Of a stretch of 64,000 bases of DNA, positions 21,905-35,483 are shown piece by piece. The notes under the pieces were generated by a model. The model did not search any database, had not been told where the DNA came from, and saw only the letters and a program-made list of their open reading frames with translations. The translations under genes were made by a program, and so were the position numbers. The first letter of the stretch is position 1. Every line of letters starts with the position of its first letter. Origin of the DNA: Haberlea rhodopensis (lineage: Eukaryota; Streptophyta; Magnoliopsida; Lamiales; Gesneriaceae); NCBI GenBank assembly GCA_907163345.1, contig CAJQUN010000499.1, forward strand, positions 310,001-374,000, in the 5' to 3' direction.

Positions 21905-24433
21905 TGTGATGTCCGGGAATTATGGTGGTAATCCCGGTGTTGTATTAATCCTTGATGGATTTTTAATTGTGGCAATTAGGAATTAATTGCGGTTTGGCAT
22001 CTCCCGAGGTTGGTAAATCGGGCATTTGGGATCGTTGGATCCTGAGGTTCCCGAGGTTGGTAAATCGGGCATTTGGGATCGTTGGATCCCGAGGTTGAGA
22101 TCGTATTCTCATTCCGGTGAAAACCTGCGAGTTGGGTTTTTAGTGTGACTCGGAATCTCGGGTGCTTGGTGTGGGCACCGGTAGGGGGTTTTTGAGTTAG
22201 AGAGAGAGTTTTTGAAAACAGATGATTTTTAATGAATCATGATGTATTTGTGGGGCTATTAGTATTTCGGGGTATTTTGCTATAAATACCAATTAAACCC
22301 GGGATTTTAATTATCGGAACCATTTTCTTCCCCCTCCTTCTCTCTCCCCGTAGCCGCGATTCCCGATCCCCTTTTGACCCCCGCGCGTAAAAGGCTTGCG
22401 CCCGCCGCCGTCCGGCCGCCGTTCGGAGCGTCCGACCCGCCGCCGCGTTCGTCTCTTCCAGGCGGTCCTATCCATACCAACAATTTGAAGTTTGGTCGCG
22501 ATTTGAGCTCGAATTTCTGCTGGAAACGCTAGGGTTCGAAACTGGAATTTCTTCGATTTGGGGCTCGATTTTTGGTACGATTTTGGGGCTTTCTTTCAGG
22601 TGTTTTTGGGGCGTTTTGGTGCTTGGTTTGGGTCGATTATTTCACACTTTCATGGTTCGAAAAATTGTTGCTTAATGGTTCGATTTTGTATGCTGTGTGC
22701 GTGGAGTTATGTTCGATTTTAGGGGGGTTTATGTTCGAATTTGGGGGTTTTGGTTTGGGGATGTTGATTCTTGTTGTTAATTAATTAATTTATGGTTTAG
22801 ATGCTTATTGGGTTCGAATTGAGGAATTGGATTCGAATTTAGGGCTTTAAATTCGAATTTTGGGGGTTTCGCATGTGGGGCGATTATTCATGTTGTTGAT
22901 TGATTAATTCATGTTTTAAATGAATTATGGTGATTTTTGGATTTGATTTGTGTGGTTGGGGTTCGAATTTTAGGAGTGGTTCTTGAGCAATTTTTGATAT
23001 TGTCTCATTCGTTTCCCCTCCCTGTATATGCCCTGCCCCGGGTCTTGTAAATGGTAAATTGTCGTGGGTTGACAATATGTTGAGGGTTATGGGTGTGCTT
23101 GAGCATGGGTTGCATGTTCGTAATTAATTGTGAATATTTATGTGTTTTAGCACATGTTTCTCGGGGCATGGAACTCAAGCCAGGCTTGATATGGACTACG
23201 GAATACTAAGGTACGTGGGACGTACGAGCATAACCTATTATAGTATTGCAACTGTAATATGCATGGTTTGTGATAATGGTATTAAATGGGCATTGGAATA
23301 CATGGTGTATGGTAATTGTATTATATGGACATTGCAATATCTGGCATTTGGTAAGTATTGAAATGCATGGTGCATTATATTTACTTCAAATGGATAATGA
23401 TATGCATGGTATATGGTAACTGTGATAAATAGACATACATTGGAAATCATAGGGTGCCGCTTTAGAGCGAGCAACGATTGGGTGTTGTCGCCGTTGAGCG
23501 ACCACCGGTTATGACGCCGCTATTGTTGAGCGTGCGCTGGGTTTAGAATGCCGCTATTGTGGAGCGAGCAATGTTACGGGAACATGGAATCCTTGGTTAA
23601 ATATATGTGAAATCTATGGCCTATGTATAATGATTTTACATATTGATTATGGAGTTGACATGATAGAACTGTATTAGTTAATCTATATGGTGATTAACTG
23701 GCTTTGGGAATTTGATGAGTTTGGTTATTTTGAGAACAGGGACAATGCATGGGATCCCGGATGAGGGTGTTACCATCCAGGGAGTATCATTTAAATTATG
23801 GCATTTACATTCTGTAAATTATGAATTGCAATATTATTATTTTGTGATTGGTGGTATTGGTATGCTCACCCCGTGTGGGGGCTGTCTCTGTTGGGGCAGG
23901 TATTACAGGTGTAGCAGCGACTTTGGAGTCGAGCTCGAGCTGTTGGTTAGAGGTACTTCCAGGATAGAGGTACCAGAGCTGGCTGGATAGACGCTCAGAT
24001 CCAGAGTTGAAATCGAGTTGCGCTTGGGAGGTGCTTCCAGGATTGAGGCACCGGTAACGACAGCTGGAAGTATGGTATTTTATACTTTATGTACACATAC
24101 GATTATTTGGTGCTCGTCTGTGAGCGACGTATATGTGTGCATGGGTTGTATAAAAGGCAAATGTCTTTCTTTTCATCTATATTGTGATATGCAATTAATT
24201 GGGAATTGCTAGATGAATTGAGAAGTAATTAGTGTATCTCGGGGGTACATGACATGCTAAATGGTTTAGTTGGAAAAAAATGGAAATGGTATGTATTGGA
24301 TTAAACGGAAGAATTTTATTATCGGTATATTACGCTAATCTAGCATATGGTTATTTTCCAACATATATGGTTACATGTACATGTTTGTGGGATTTAGCGC
24401 TAATTACGGGTTAAGGGCACGGGGGTCCTTACA
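21905..24433 (+). repeat. 3' LTR of the LARD element
   Basis: Same length as the 5' LTR and offset from it by exactly 6293 bp with no indel that I could see. TATAAATA recurs at 22281-22288. One substitution relative to the left copy was found (A24011 against G17718). Confidence 0.93.
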
Positions 24434-24438
24434 GGTCT

Positions 24439-24477
24439 TCTCAAATCAATACATTTGGTGAGATTCCACTTTTCTAG
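24439..24477 (+). pseudogene. Displaced 3' end of the VQ gene
   Basis: Directly after the second GGTCT, twelve codons (SQINTFGEIPLF) and a TAG follow in the frame that ended at Ser144 before the element. This is the original C-terminus, now 8.8 kb from the rest of the gene. The downstream sequence should be the old 3' UTR. Confidence 0.8.
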
Positions 24478-24536
24478 TTGAAAACTCTTCTCTTCAAACA
24501 TAGATAAGATTCTATCACAGGTTTGCGTGCAGAAAA

Positions 24537-25210
24537 TGTCACGCCCCGGGCCCAGGCCCGCGCAAGCGCGACTGCACAATGGGCTCCTATAGCAACTACT
24601 TCGTATCCGTCCTCGCTCTACGAAAATGGTTAACCCAAGTTGATATAATAGTCCATTGTAAGCCTTTATAAACCACTTTAAATTTTCATCCACAACCAAT
24701 GTGGGACAAGGGTATTACAATCATCCCTCCTTTAGAACGCGACGTCCTCGTCGCGACCTAACTCATCGATCCACCGGCACCGGGAATCTAGAGGTGGCTC
24801 CTACAGGTTCAAGAGGTGGCTCCCGTCATGTAGCACTTTGCCCCACAGGTTCAAGAGGTGGCTCCCACGCACGTGGCACTTTGCCCCGCAGGTTCAAGAG
24901 GTGGCCCCCGTCGTGTAGCACTTTGCCCCTTTAGGCTCAAGAGGTGGCTCTCATGCACGTAGCACTTTGCCCCGCATAGCACTTATCTCCCGGTGTTTTC
25001 TGCCGATGACCGGCTCTGATACCATTCTGTCACGCCCCGGGCCCAGGCCCGCGCAAGCGCGACTGCACAATGGGCTCCTATAGCAACTACTTTGTATCCG
25101 TCCTCGCTCTACGAAAATGGTTAACCCAAGTTGATATAATAGTCCATTGTAAGCCTTTATAAACCACTTTAAATTTTCATCCACAACCAATGTGGGACAA
25201 GGGTATTACA
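24537..25210 (-). mobile_element. TRIM (terminal-repeat retrotransposon in miniature)
   Basis: Two 183-bp LTRs (24537-24719 and 25028-25210; TGTCACG...TATTACA) differ at one base seen (C24602 against T25093). Target duplication GAAAA lies at 24532-24536 and 25211-25215. The sequence beside the right LTR (25005-25024) is the complement of TGGTATCAGAGCCGGTCATC, a tRNA-Met primer site, so the element points to the minus strand. A purine tract (complement of ATCATCCCTCCTTTAGAA) sits at the other end. The 308-bp interior codes for nothing and has about four ~50-bp repeats (TTCAAGAGGTGGCTCCC). No 5S-like block is present, so it is not Cassandra. Confidence 0.9.
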
Positions 25211-25215
25211 GAAAA

Positions 25216-27481
25216 GGAAAGTTCTACATATTTCATTCACTTATTATCTACCTTTTTAGAGAAGTAGGAAGGGATTTTTCTTTTTATGCTTCATGGTCAA
25301 GCAGACATAGTTTTGGCTCTTCATTTTCTCATGCTGTGAGGTGACTGCATTTGGATTTGAACAAAGGTTTTTGGTGTTTGGTATGATTTGGTAAAATTTG
25401 GAACGGCTTTCTTGTTTTGTGACTTGCACGGATTGCTAGAAAAGGACTGGGCAGGAGGCTGTCATATGAGGGACCTAGAGGCCACAGAAATCAAAATCTT
25501 TCTTTGTCACTAGCACACGATCTATTTAGGATGTTCCATTTGAAAGCCTTATGTTGGTTGATCCATCAAAAATGGAATGGAGATATTTCCCTTGGCACAT
25601 GTTTTCACCAACATTTAACTTAACTCCCACTTGTCCCAGAGATTTGGTAAACATGTTTGGTTCAGAACGGTATGGATTTGACCAAAAGTTCCAACAATCA
25701 TCTTCAGATTGAAAGAAAATCCATCCAATTCATGTATTTTTTCTGCTAATTTGTATGGTAGTATCGCTAGTTGTGTGATTTATATTAATGTTTATACAGT
25801 CTCTATAGAATGTAAAGAATCTCATTTACGTAAGAATAATTTTGCTTTTACAGTACTAACAGTAACTGAAGCCTATTTTTGCACTTACGCAGTTGGTCAT
25901 GTCAACTAAACTAAGGTGGACACTTGCACTTGATACATAGAAATAGATTTTCACAAGCAGTGTTCACTAACCTATAGATCTCTCTCTATAATTAATAGAG
26001 ATCATCAATATTTAACCGATCTTATTATATAAAAGGAAAGTTACCATGAAAGTCTATAACTCTCAAGATTAAGCTCCCATCCAAGAAACCTGCCAGGCTT
26101 CCTACAAAATTACAGGTTCAAATGAATTCCAAGTATACTCAAAGGACTCTTCGAAATTGCATAAGGAGTAAATAAAGAAACTCTCACCCAAACCAGGTAA
26201 CGAATATGAAAAAACAGAGGATAGTAATACTAAACACAAGAAGAAATGACTTTTGATATGTATAGCATTTGGGAGTATATGACACAATGCATTTAACACC
26301 TAGCCGAAGCAGTAAATGCAGAAGTAAAAGCTCTGACGTGGAATCAATATGACTTGCACCAAAACTTCAATGACTTCTTTCTGGATAAAACGGATTTTAC
26401 AATACCTAAATATTAGTGCATTGGTGAACACATGAATCCATCAAGACCATTGTCACAAGATGTAGTATATTATTTTCCGTACAAAAATTTAGAAACACCT
26501 CCTTCACAAGAGGATCACATACATTGACAAGGGATTCGGGGAAAATTGGAGACTACAGATGTTCAAAATACAACAAACACGAAGATTATTTTACAGTGGA
26601 TCACATTCAGCCTAATCAGGCACAGCCTCAATATGTATCACAGAAGTATGTCCTCATATATGGTATTTTCCTTTGTTTCCTCTTTGTTTCAACTCTTCGG
26701 TCTCTACTCTCCTACTTTCCTTTTGTTTGTTCGACTTGCTATCCACTATACGCAATAATGATTGCCAGCTACACACAATTCCATTGAAGTTAGAGTTGCT
26801 ACCTGAAAAGAAGAACAGCACTTGTCAGTAAAACATCAAGATGGGCAAAGAAATAACATGCGCCCCCACCCCCACCCCGACCCCCACCCAAATAATTTCA
26901 CTCCTTCCAATTTCATGGGAATCGAACATTTGACATTGACTCAGATACCAATTTGTTACATTCCCAAGTTATGGATCTCGTTATGGGATGATTTATGGGA
27001 TGATCATTAAGATTCATGATGTTTAAATTAGAGGCTCGTTAGAGATAACCTCTCGATCTCTTATTTTAAGGCTCGACAATTTTTTTGAGAAAATGACCGA
27101 ATGAATTTTATTGAAATTTGCTCCCCTATAAATACAAGGAAACGTGCAAAATCCCAAATCCAAAAGCTAACAATAAAATCAAATCATATGATTATCTCAC
27201 ATGAGATAATTCTTTTTATTTAAAAATAAATATAACTAACTAGAAGATAAAAGGCTAGAGTCCTATTAAAATTGATAATTAAGATTTTCTCTCTGGCTTT
27301 GAACTTCCACATGCATGAATCTTCCATAATTTATTTCTTTGGATTGCGTTGGGCCAGACATATTTTGGCACATTACACCATCCTTTTTCGTTGAGTGGCA
27401 CAAGGAAACCCAACTCTAAAGGCTCCAAGTAAAACAACTCAGTACAGAACATACAGGATAATATGCAATGGATAGCTATCC
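25216..27481. other. Intergenic, no gene seen
   Basis: The first part is probably old 3' flank of the VQ gene; the rest is the downstream region of CNX2. A C-rich patch (CCCCCACCCCGACCCCCACC) lies near 26862-26888. No conserved frame or RNA gene recognised. Confidence 0.45.
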
Positions 27482-30400
27482 CTAGCCACCAATATGTATC
27501 ATTGGTCTATTTGGCGTCTTTGCAAGGTCGAACATCCCAGCATGAGCTGCTTTCTTCCTCTTGACCTAGTGTTGAAACGAAGCATAAAAATTAAAGACCA
27601 CGAAGTACGTACTTAAAAAAAACACAATAACAAAACTCAGGATCGTAAAAAAGGACATGGCCACAAAATTCAAACCCCACCAACCGTGCTTAAAAATCCC
27701 ACAAGCCGGTGTGGTATGGATATTAGGGTTTGGGTGTTTGCAACATTATCAACACAACCAGAGCTACATACCGCTGCTCCTATAATTTCCTTCAGTTCAT
27801 TATCATCAACACCATGACGCAAAGGATCCCTCAAGCTGACCTGACAGAACAAAATTCTCAAGTAAATGATATTTTTACACTCAACTTTTACTAGAGCAAA
27901 GATGAAATCTAATAACAAATCCACATGTCACATAATGCCATATTTGTGATGAAACATGCAATGAATCCTAAGCCAACTACTCCTGCAAGTCATTTAGTTG
28001 GAGATAGTTGCCATTCTCCAGAGCATTGGTTCCAATGATTACACATATGAGGAACAACATTTGAAAGATGTCACAGGGTTTTAACCCACAACAGTTTCAT
28101 TGGATGACTATGAAAGGAAAAAGAAACTTGTCCGCACAGCCAGGGGCTTAACCATGAATTATTATCTGGTGGGCAAAATTATTTATATATATATGCATGT
28201 AATTAACGTAGAAAAATAATAGAGAAAATTACCAAAAATGTCCCATACAAGATCAAACTTTTCAATTATGAACTCAAAATAGATAAGTTTTGATCCATTT
28301 GGATTACTGTCGATTGATTATCTTGATCCATTTGGATTAATGTCGAAAGATTATCTTTCTTTTTTAAAAAAAAAATTAGATTATTGTTGATTGATTATCG
28401 TTCTTTTTAAAAAAAAACAGAAATATTTTAATTTTTCATTGTAATCTTTATGTAATCAAATTAACTATAATTATAGTTTCAAAAGAAACTAAGTATAATT
28501 ATTTAAAATTTAAAAATAATTGACATATCAATAATAAGATTTACATAATTTAAATACCTGAGCAAAAAAAAACTAAATCACAATATAAAGATGTAAAATT
28601 CAAATAAAATATCAACATCATTCAAATTCTTAAAAGATAAATAAAATTAATGATAAAGAATAATGGCAACGCACTTTAACCTAAAAAAAACTGAATAAAC
28701 AAATTTAGAAAAATAATTCATTTGAAAACTTCAATAAAATCTGTACCATTTGAACTAACAAATAAATTCATAGGTGAAATAGTTGAGGTTTTAATTATTT
28801 ATTGTAATTAAAAATTAATTGCATCTTGGGCATTTGGATTGGATTTTGTTTTTAGTTTTTCATTAACCTTTAAAACTAATAATCAATTATGGTACTCAAT
28901 ATGACAAGTTCTAGTATTAAAAAAGAAAAAAAAACATGGCAATTTCTGCCGGGCAGTTGCCCGGCATTGCCCCTGTGGTAATAAGCCCTTGCGCACAGCT
29001 ACACATATCCCACATGCTGCTGAGGTACAAGCATCATCTAATACAACATAAATCACCACAGACTTTCCTCAATCAATGCTTGAAAGCTGTAAAATATAAT
29101 ATCGATGAAGTACTGTATCATTGATTGATGTTTTCAAACTTTTAAAATACATTAAAAAGCAAAAAAAAAAAAAAAACAAAACTTATGTTAAATGAGTACA
29201 AATTCAGTAAATCTTGCCATTTAAGAAAATGCTTACCCTATCAATGAGATTATCAATAATAAAAGCGTTTTGCGGCTTGAAAGATATAAAAAATGTGACT
29301 CATAGCAAAACTCCGAGACTGACCATCCATTTTATTGTAATAATCTGTTTTGAGGATCTTAAAACTATTTTGATTATTGAGCTGGTGAATCATGATATAA
29401 GTAGTTTAATTTATGCATTGTTCATAAATAGGTATCTACATGAACTACTTCGAGCTTATACTTTCAAAACAACAATTTTCTGTGTGAATGGATGCAATGA
29501 GACTAGTTCATTATTAAAAGAATCAGCAGCAAAATGTAGAGTAAATTTTTTAAAAAAAAAACATATCTGCAAACTACCAAAATAGAGAGCAAGATATCGC
29601 TGTTAAGGTGTACGAGCATGTCTCTATAACAAGTGAGAAGATATCATACCTCTGAGGGTCCAAAGAGGCAAACTTTAAAGTTCCCATCGGCTAGAAGTCT
29701 GAGTCTGTTACAACCAGCGCAAAAATGCTCTGTCATTGATGTGATGAAAGAAACCATGCCCAGATGCCCGTCAATCCTAAAGTTCTTGGCTGTTTCTGTT
29801 GGATGATCCTGAATCCTTCGAAGTCCTGTAATTTTTTTAACCTGCTCGGTGATATTGAGCCATTTAAGGAATGCACAAGGAATTTTTAAAATTTAAAAAA
29901 ATGACCTACAGGTTTCCACCTTACCATTATATCCAACATCTCAGAGTAAGGTACAAGTTTCTTCACATTCCAGACATTCCCATCAAAAGGCATGAATTCA
30001 ATGAACCGCACATTGATTGGCTTCTCACGTGTCAGCTCAACAAAATCACAAATTTCATCGTCATTGAATCCGCGCATAACAACACAGTTTACCTGACATA
30101 CAATAAATATAAAGACATGCACATGGATTGCACAGCTGAATATCTTGAAAGCAGAAAAGTTGTAACTATTAATGCTTGATACTTGATTTAGTAGCTCACT
30201 AAATTAAAAAAGAAGAAACAAAGACAAAGTATTGATATATTGAGAATGCTATAAAACTTACTTTGACAGGATTATATCCTAATTCTATAGCAGCGTCAAT
30301 TGATTTCATCACTCTCTCATGGCCTTTACGCCTAGTCATGAATTCAAACTTTGCAGGAACCAACGTGTCTAAACTTATATTCAGCAAGCTAAGTCCACAA

Positions 30401-32119
30401 TCTCTTAGTCTTTGAAGTTTATTTGCCAGGATAATTCCATTGGTGGTCATTGCCAGAGTTTTTAATCCCTTTAGTCTTGACAGCTCTAAGCAAATTTCTT
30501 CAATATCCTTCCTGATGGTTGGCTCCCCACCAGTCAGACGAATTTTTACAACCCCAGAACCGACAAACAGATTAGCGAGCCGTATGATTTCATTCTGAGA
30601 GAGAAGTCGAGAACTAGGAGTAAGTTCCAGACCTTCAGCAGGCATACAGTACTGGCACCGCAAATTACAACGTTCTGTCAATGAGATTCTTAAATATGTA
30701 TGTAGCCTCCCGAACGAATCGACCAACATATCAGATACAGGATTATCACTTGGTACATCTGCTGCTTGTTTTTCGCATAGGGTAGCATACAACTTTGGGA
30801 CAGTATCATTCATGCAACCACTTCTCGGACCTGGACCATTACTGCTATTATTTAAAATGCGGGAGATGATAGAATAGCTATCCTGTAAATTGCATTGAAT
30901 ATAATTAGCTCAATTGACAGAGAATCAAAGATAACAAGGTATAGATGCCAACAGAAACATAAGCACTACACTGTAAAGTGATATTGAAGAATGGTAAAAG
31001 GAAAATCAAATGATAAAGGTGATTTTTTTGTATTACAAATATGACAAAAACATAAGTTTCAAACACCAAAACTTTGAGAACCTTAGTTTCATATAAACAC
31101 AGGTAATTCTAAACTCGAATTACTAACATATAGCAATTGCCTTTATAATAATTGAATAATGCTCTTTACAATTAGCTTCATCAAAGCACAATACCTTCTT
31201 ATTATAGTGAAGCATAGATGCCCACTAAGAAAGTGGCAACTCAAAACATTGATAGGCTTGTGCTTCTAAAAAGAAATTACTTTCATATTCAATTATTCGG
31301 ATAAAGGACAGATTATAACTTAAGCATTGATTATAAATTGAATATATACAATTTTTATGCAGAAATCACCCTATACTTATTAAAGGCGCACAGAGTCCGT
31401 GAAGCATAGGTGCAAACTCAAAGCGAGAGGAACATGCTTTATGGAAGAGTCGGAGTAAGACATAATATCGTAAATTCTTGTTGTGTAAAGACCCCAGCTT
31501 GTAAAAGGCACGTTTGAAGAGCACCCCGACACTTTAAGGCGTCCCCAACAGGCAGTACATTAAAGGGATGCGCATAGGCAGGTGCCTTCTGCAGCGTAAA
31601 TACAGCCTATCGTTACATGTAGCAGTGCATAAGAACTAGGCGATTAACTTGGATAATTAACTTCGAAATTACAAGCAAGAACCTGTTAATTTAGACTCTT
31701 TTCCTATCAATTTTTAAATTCGCATTAATTACACCAAACAGAAAACAGTACTCCAACCACAAAAGAATTTATAAATCAAAATTCAAGATTAAATTAGAAA
31801 ATCAATAAAATTCATAAATACAAGGACCATTTACCATCATCACATGAACTCAAGGAAAAACCCTTTTACTCCAGAATCAGAATCAACAAAAACAAAACAA
31901 TATTTCGTTTTTATTCAAATTTTCGAAAAATATTATTAGCAACCGTTCCTGTTCAAGGCCCAATCAAAGCAATATTTCTGCTATGTTTCACTAGAATAAA
32001 ATGCAACAGAAAACAGTCAAAGAAAATTGGAAAAGAAAATAAGGGAAAGAAGAACTTACAGATCTGAAATTTCTTAAACCCGACTTCAATTCAGCAATCA
32101 TGGAGATATAGGGCCGCAT
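27482..32119 (-). CDS. CNX2: GTP 3',8-cyclase, molybdenum cofactor synthesis step 1 (CNX2/MoaA)
   Basis: Six exons on the minus strand: 32119-32060, 30882-30262, 30092-29925, 29841-29650, 27840-27772 and 27565-27482. All introns are GT-AG between whole codons, giving 397 residues (Arabidopsis CNX2 is close to 390). The radical SAM cysteines are Cys92, Cys96 and Cys99 in RCNLRCQYC, followed by RLTGGEPTIRKD and TTNGIILANKLQ. The second [4Fe-4S] site is in EHFCAGCNRLR with a third Cys in VCLFGP. The chain ends in the conserved Gly-Gly (MIHIGG) needed for catalysis in MoaA. With CNX3 it converts GTP to cyclic pyranopterin monophosphate in the mitochondrion, feeding Moco for nitrate reductase, sulfite oxidase and aldehyde oxidases. 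Exon 1 (MRPYISMIAELKSG) looks like a transit peptide. All key residues are present. Confidence 0.95.
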
Positions 32120-33683
32120 GTTGAAAGCAAATTATGATCATTCCACTTTCTATCCCTTAGTTATATCTGAAAATGAACGGAACTGGATTAGGATGAAGTG
32201 TGACAACCTCAGCCGGCCCTGTGTCCCCCAACATGCGTACAAGATATGTTTGTCTAAATTTGATAGTATGTACGTGGTTTTTCCTGTCATTAAAATAAAA
32301 ACATTGATTTTGCAATACATATTCCTAATTATCATGTGAAAGATATGATAATATTTTGCTCACCCCCTCTTTATATTTGGATTTTCGTTCCAATTTTCCA
32401 CAATTTTTTTGTGTCAATGGATGTGACTTTTTTCGAAAACCAACCTTTTTTCCAAACACTTCGCTTCAGGGGGAGAACACGGTTGAAGCTCAGTTCCAAT
32501 CAGGTACACCAGATCCATTTGACCAGTCTTCTAATCAGCCTTCCAGTATTCACTTACAGCCTCAAAATATGCTACCACAGCCTTCCAATATTGACTTCCA
32601 GCCTCAAAATACGCTGCCCATAACCACTATCAACGAATTTGAGGCAGGGGGAGATGAAACTCGACCTGATTTCATTGTTTATTCACGACGGAACAAGATT
32701 CAAGGTATAGAACCGACCGATGCTCAACAAAACCATGAAGTCGAACCAAATCCTGCTCAACAAACCACTGAATCAGAGGTAATTCCTCAGACCTTGATAT
32801 TCCTATTGCACTTCGTAAAGGAGTAAGACAATGCACAGCTCACCCTATAGCAAAATTCATTTCCTACAATACTTTGTCTCCCAAATTTCGAGATTTTACA
32901 TGTCATCTGTCGAGCATTGAGATTCCTAGGGATATCAATGAGGCAGTTGTTATTCCAGAATGGAGAAAGGCTGTGGTTGAGGAGATAAATGCGTTAAATA
33001 AAAATGATACTTGGGAGATTACATCTTTACCTAAAGACAAGAAAACAGTAGGGTGCAAATGGGTTTTCACTATTAAATACAAAGCAGATGGGAGTATTGA
33101 AAGGTATAAAGCTAGATTGGTAGCCAGAGGATTCACTCAAACAGCAGGCATTGATTATCAGGAGACTTTTGCTCCAGTAGCAAAATTAAATACAGTAAGG
33201 GTGCTACTATCTTTAGCTACTAATCTTGATTGGCCATTACAACTAGCTAGATATTAAGAATGCATTCTTGAATGGGGATCTAAATGAAGAGGTATACATG
33301 GAACTTCCACCTGGATTTGGAGATAGAAATGAAGCTGATCAAGTATGCAAACTGAAAAAGGCTCTTTACGGTCTGAAACAATCTCCCAGGGCTTGGTTTG
33401 AGAAGTTCAGTAAAGCAATCAAAGGAAATGGATACTCTCAATCACAGACTGACCATACTTTATTCTACAAACACTTGGATGATGGAAAGATAACTATCTT
33501 GATAGTATATGTGGATGATATTATCTTAACAGGTGATAATATAGAAGAAGCTCGAAAACTGAAGGAATTTCTAGCTACTGAATTCGAAGTTAAGGATCTG
33601 GGAAACATGCGATATTTCTTGGGAATGGAAGTAGCACGGAGCAAAGTAGGAATCACGATATCCCAAAGGAAATATACACTGGA

Positions 33684-35483
33684 TGTCACGCCCTGAGACC
33701 GGGGTCAATAACACCGGCATTGATTTTCCAATACAACTAGAAAACCAATAAGCCTCGTAATATCGTAACAAACGAAAACAAGTCTATTTTCCATAAATAA
33801 ATAACCATTGTCTTTACATTGAATTAAAACGCGAAATTAAAACTTAACAAACTGAGCGAATTAAAATCGTACTTAATGATGAACTCTTGGGAACTAAATT
33901 TAAGATAACGCAGCGGACAAATCACCAACCCCAGAATTGGTGTTCTTCTTCAGCTTCAACTTCTTCCTCAGCTTTATCTGGGGATGTAGAGTAAGGGGTG
34001 AGTGTTTTGGAAAACACTCAGCAAGCGGGGGCCAATCGATATGACAATAATATAGTTTTCATAATTTTCCAAAACGTAATTCGTAATCAAACATATATTG
34101 ATATGAATGCATCTTAACATAATTGCTCCATCGAGCAATAATCATAACATATCAATCGTTCATAATTTTCATATACTTAAGCACAGTAAATTTCTAGTTT
34201 CCTCTTGGTACTGATATCAGTCTCTAGAATTATCCCTCCTAGAGAAGAGGTCATGCATCGGCTTACCCACGAATAAAGGGTCTGGACATTCCAGAAACAA
34301 CGGTTAACCACCGTATAAGGTCATGTAAACGGTTATATCCCACCGCATCAGGGTCATAAAGGAATCCACTTCCAATCAGATTTCAAAGTTTAAAGTGCTT
34401 AAAAAAATACTACTTGCATAATTTCAAAATAAATTCATATCGATTGAGATTTAAAAGCATACATACAATCATTTTTAGAAAACGAAACGAATAACTAGCA
34501 AAAACACACTTACAACGATTATAGATGTTTGAACGATTAAGGGTGCGAAAACGACACGAAATCCTTCCTTCCTAAGCCTTGAAGTGGTCGAATTTTTGGT
34601 AGAATTTGGGGTATAGCTTACGGCTCTATGATGAATAATTTCGAACAAAAATAGTGGCTAGGTTTGTGCAGAAACTTATAACTTAATAGAGTGAGTTTTC
34701 GAAACAGATTGGAGCAAAAATAATGGAGAGGAAAGGTTGGTGCTAGATACACTATTTAATGGTTCAACTCAACTATATAATTTTGGTACAAAATCTGAAG
34801 ATTAAAGATGAACATTTTCGAAATTAAGGCCAAAAAATCTGTGCAGATTTTTTGTGTTAAAAACATGCAGATTTTGTTGATAAAAGAATGGTGCAGATTT
34901 TTCGAAAATAAGGATGCAAATTCTTGAATCAATGGTATAAAATATGTGCAGATTTTATTGCTAAATGGGTGGAGATTTGATGAAAATAAGATGCATAATT
35001 TGCGAAAATAAGGAGGTTAAAATCCTTGAAAATTATGGTCTAAAAATCTTTCCAAAACTCTTGATTTAAAAATGAAATTTTCGATTTTCTTGATGACAAA
35101 CAAGGTGTAGATTTTGATGAAATTATGGTAATGATTTCCATGGTAACAAAGTGTAATTAAAATTGAGATTTCCATCCAAATCCTTTGAGTTGCTTGAAGA
35201 TTAAAAACCTTCCATAATTCTTGGTTCAATGATAGATTTGGTTCGGTTATGGTGATGCTAAAATAGGATGGAAAATCCTAATTAATTGTCTTAGATCATG
35301 ATAACAATAATGAGTAGCTTGAGTTGGTAGGTAAAGATCCTAGGAGTAATTAATTCTACAAGGAAACTAAATAATAAAGTTTAAGTCATGCTATATCATT
35401 TAATAATAATATAATAATTAAAGTTTTAACTTGAACCAAAATATTTTAATTTAATGAATACCTCAAATTTCCGGGTCTTTACA
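33684..35483. mobile_element. Solo LTR nested in the Copia relic
   Basis: 1800 bp beginning TGTCACGCCCTGAGACC and ending CCGGGTCTTTACA, flanked by a perfect CTGGA duplication (33679-33683 and 35484-35488). The host RT frame resumes across it. No primer site, purine tract or second LTR. Contains sub-repeats of GTGCAGATTTT near 34835-34965. Probably a Gypsy-type LTR left by recombination between the two ends of a full element; orientation not determined. Confidence 0.88.

Larger units (their letters stand above)
15612..24433 (+). mobile_element. Non-autonomous LTR retrotransposon (LARD type) inserted in the VQ gene
   Basis: Two 2529-bp LTRs (15612-18140 and 21905-24433) begin TG and end CA and flank a 3764-bp interior. 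Target duplication GGTCT occurs at 15607-15611 and 24434-24438. A tRNA-Met-type primer site follows the left LTR and a purine tract precedes the right LTR, fixing the plus orientation. The interior contains no gag, protease, RT, RNase H or integrase signature in any frame, only tandem repeats and hairpins, so movement would need proteins from a related element. The end context TTTCGGGGACGAAATTTTAT before the right LTR resembles plant Ty3/Gypsy elements. The LTRs look identical except for G17718 versus A24011, indicating a very recent insertion. Confidence 0.93.

Noticed and set aside
15612..24433. Autonomous Gypsy element
   Set aside because: No protease, RT, RNase H or integrase motif in any frame of the 3.76 kb interior.
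24537..25210. Cassandra-type TRIM
   Set aside because: Cassandra LTRs carry a 5S rRNA-like block; none is visible here.
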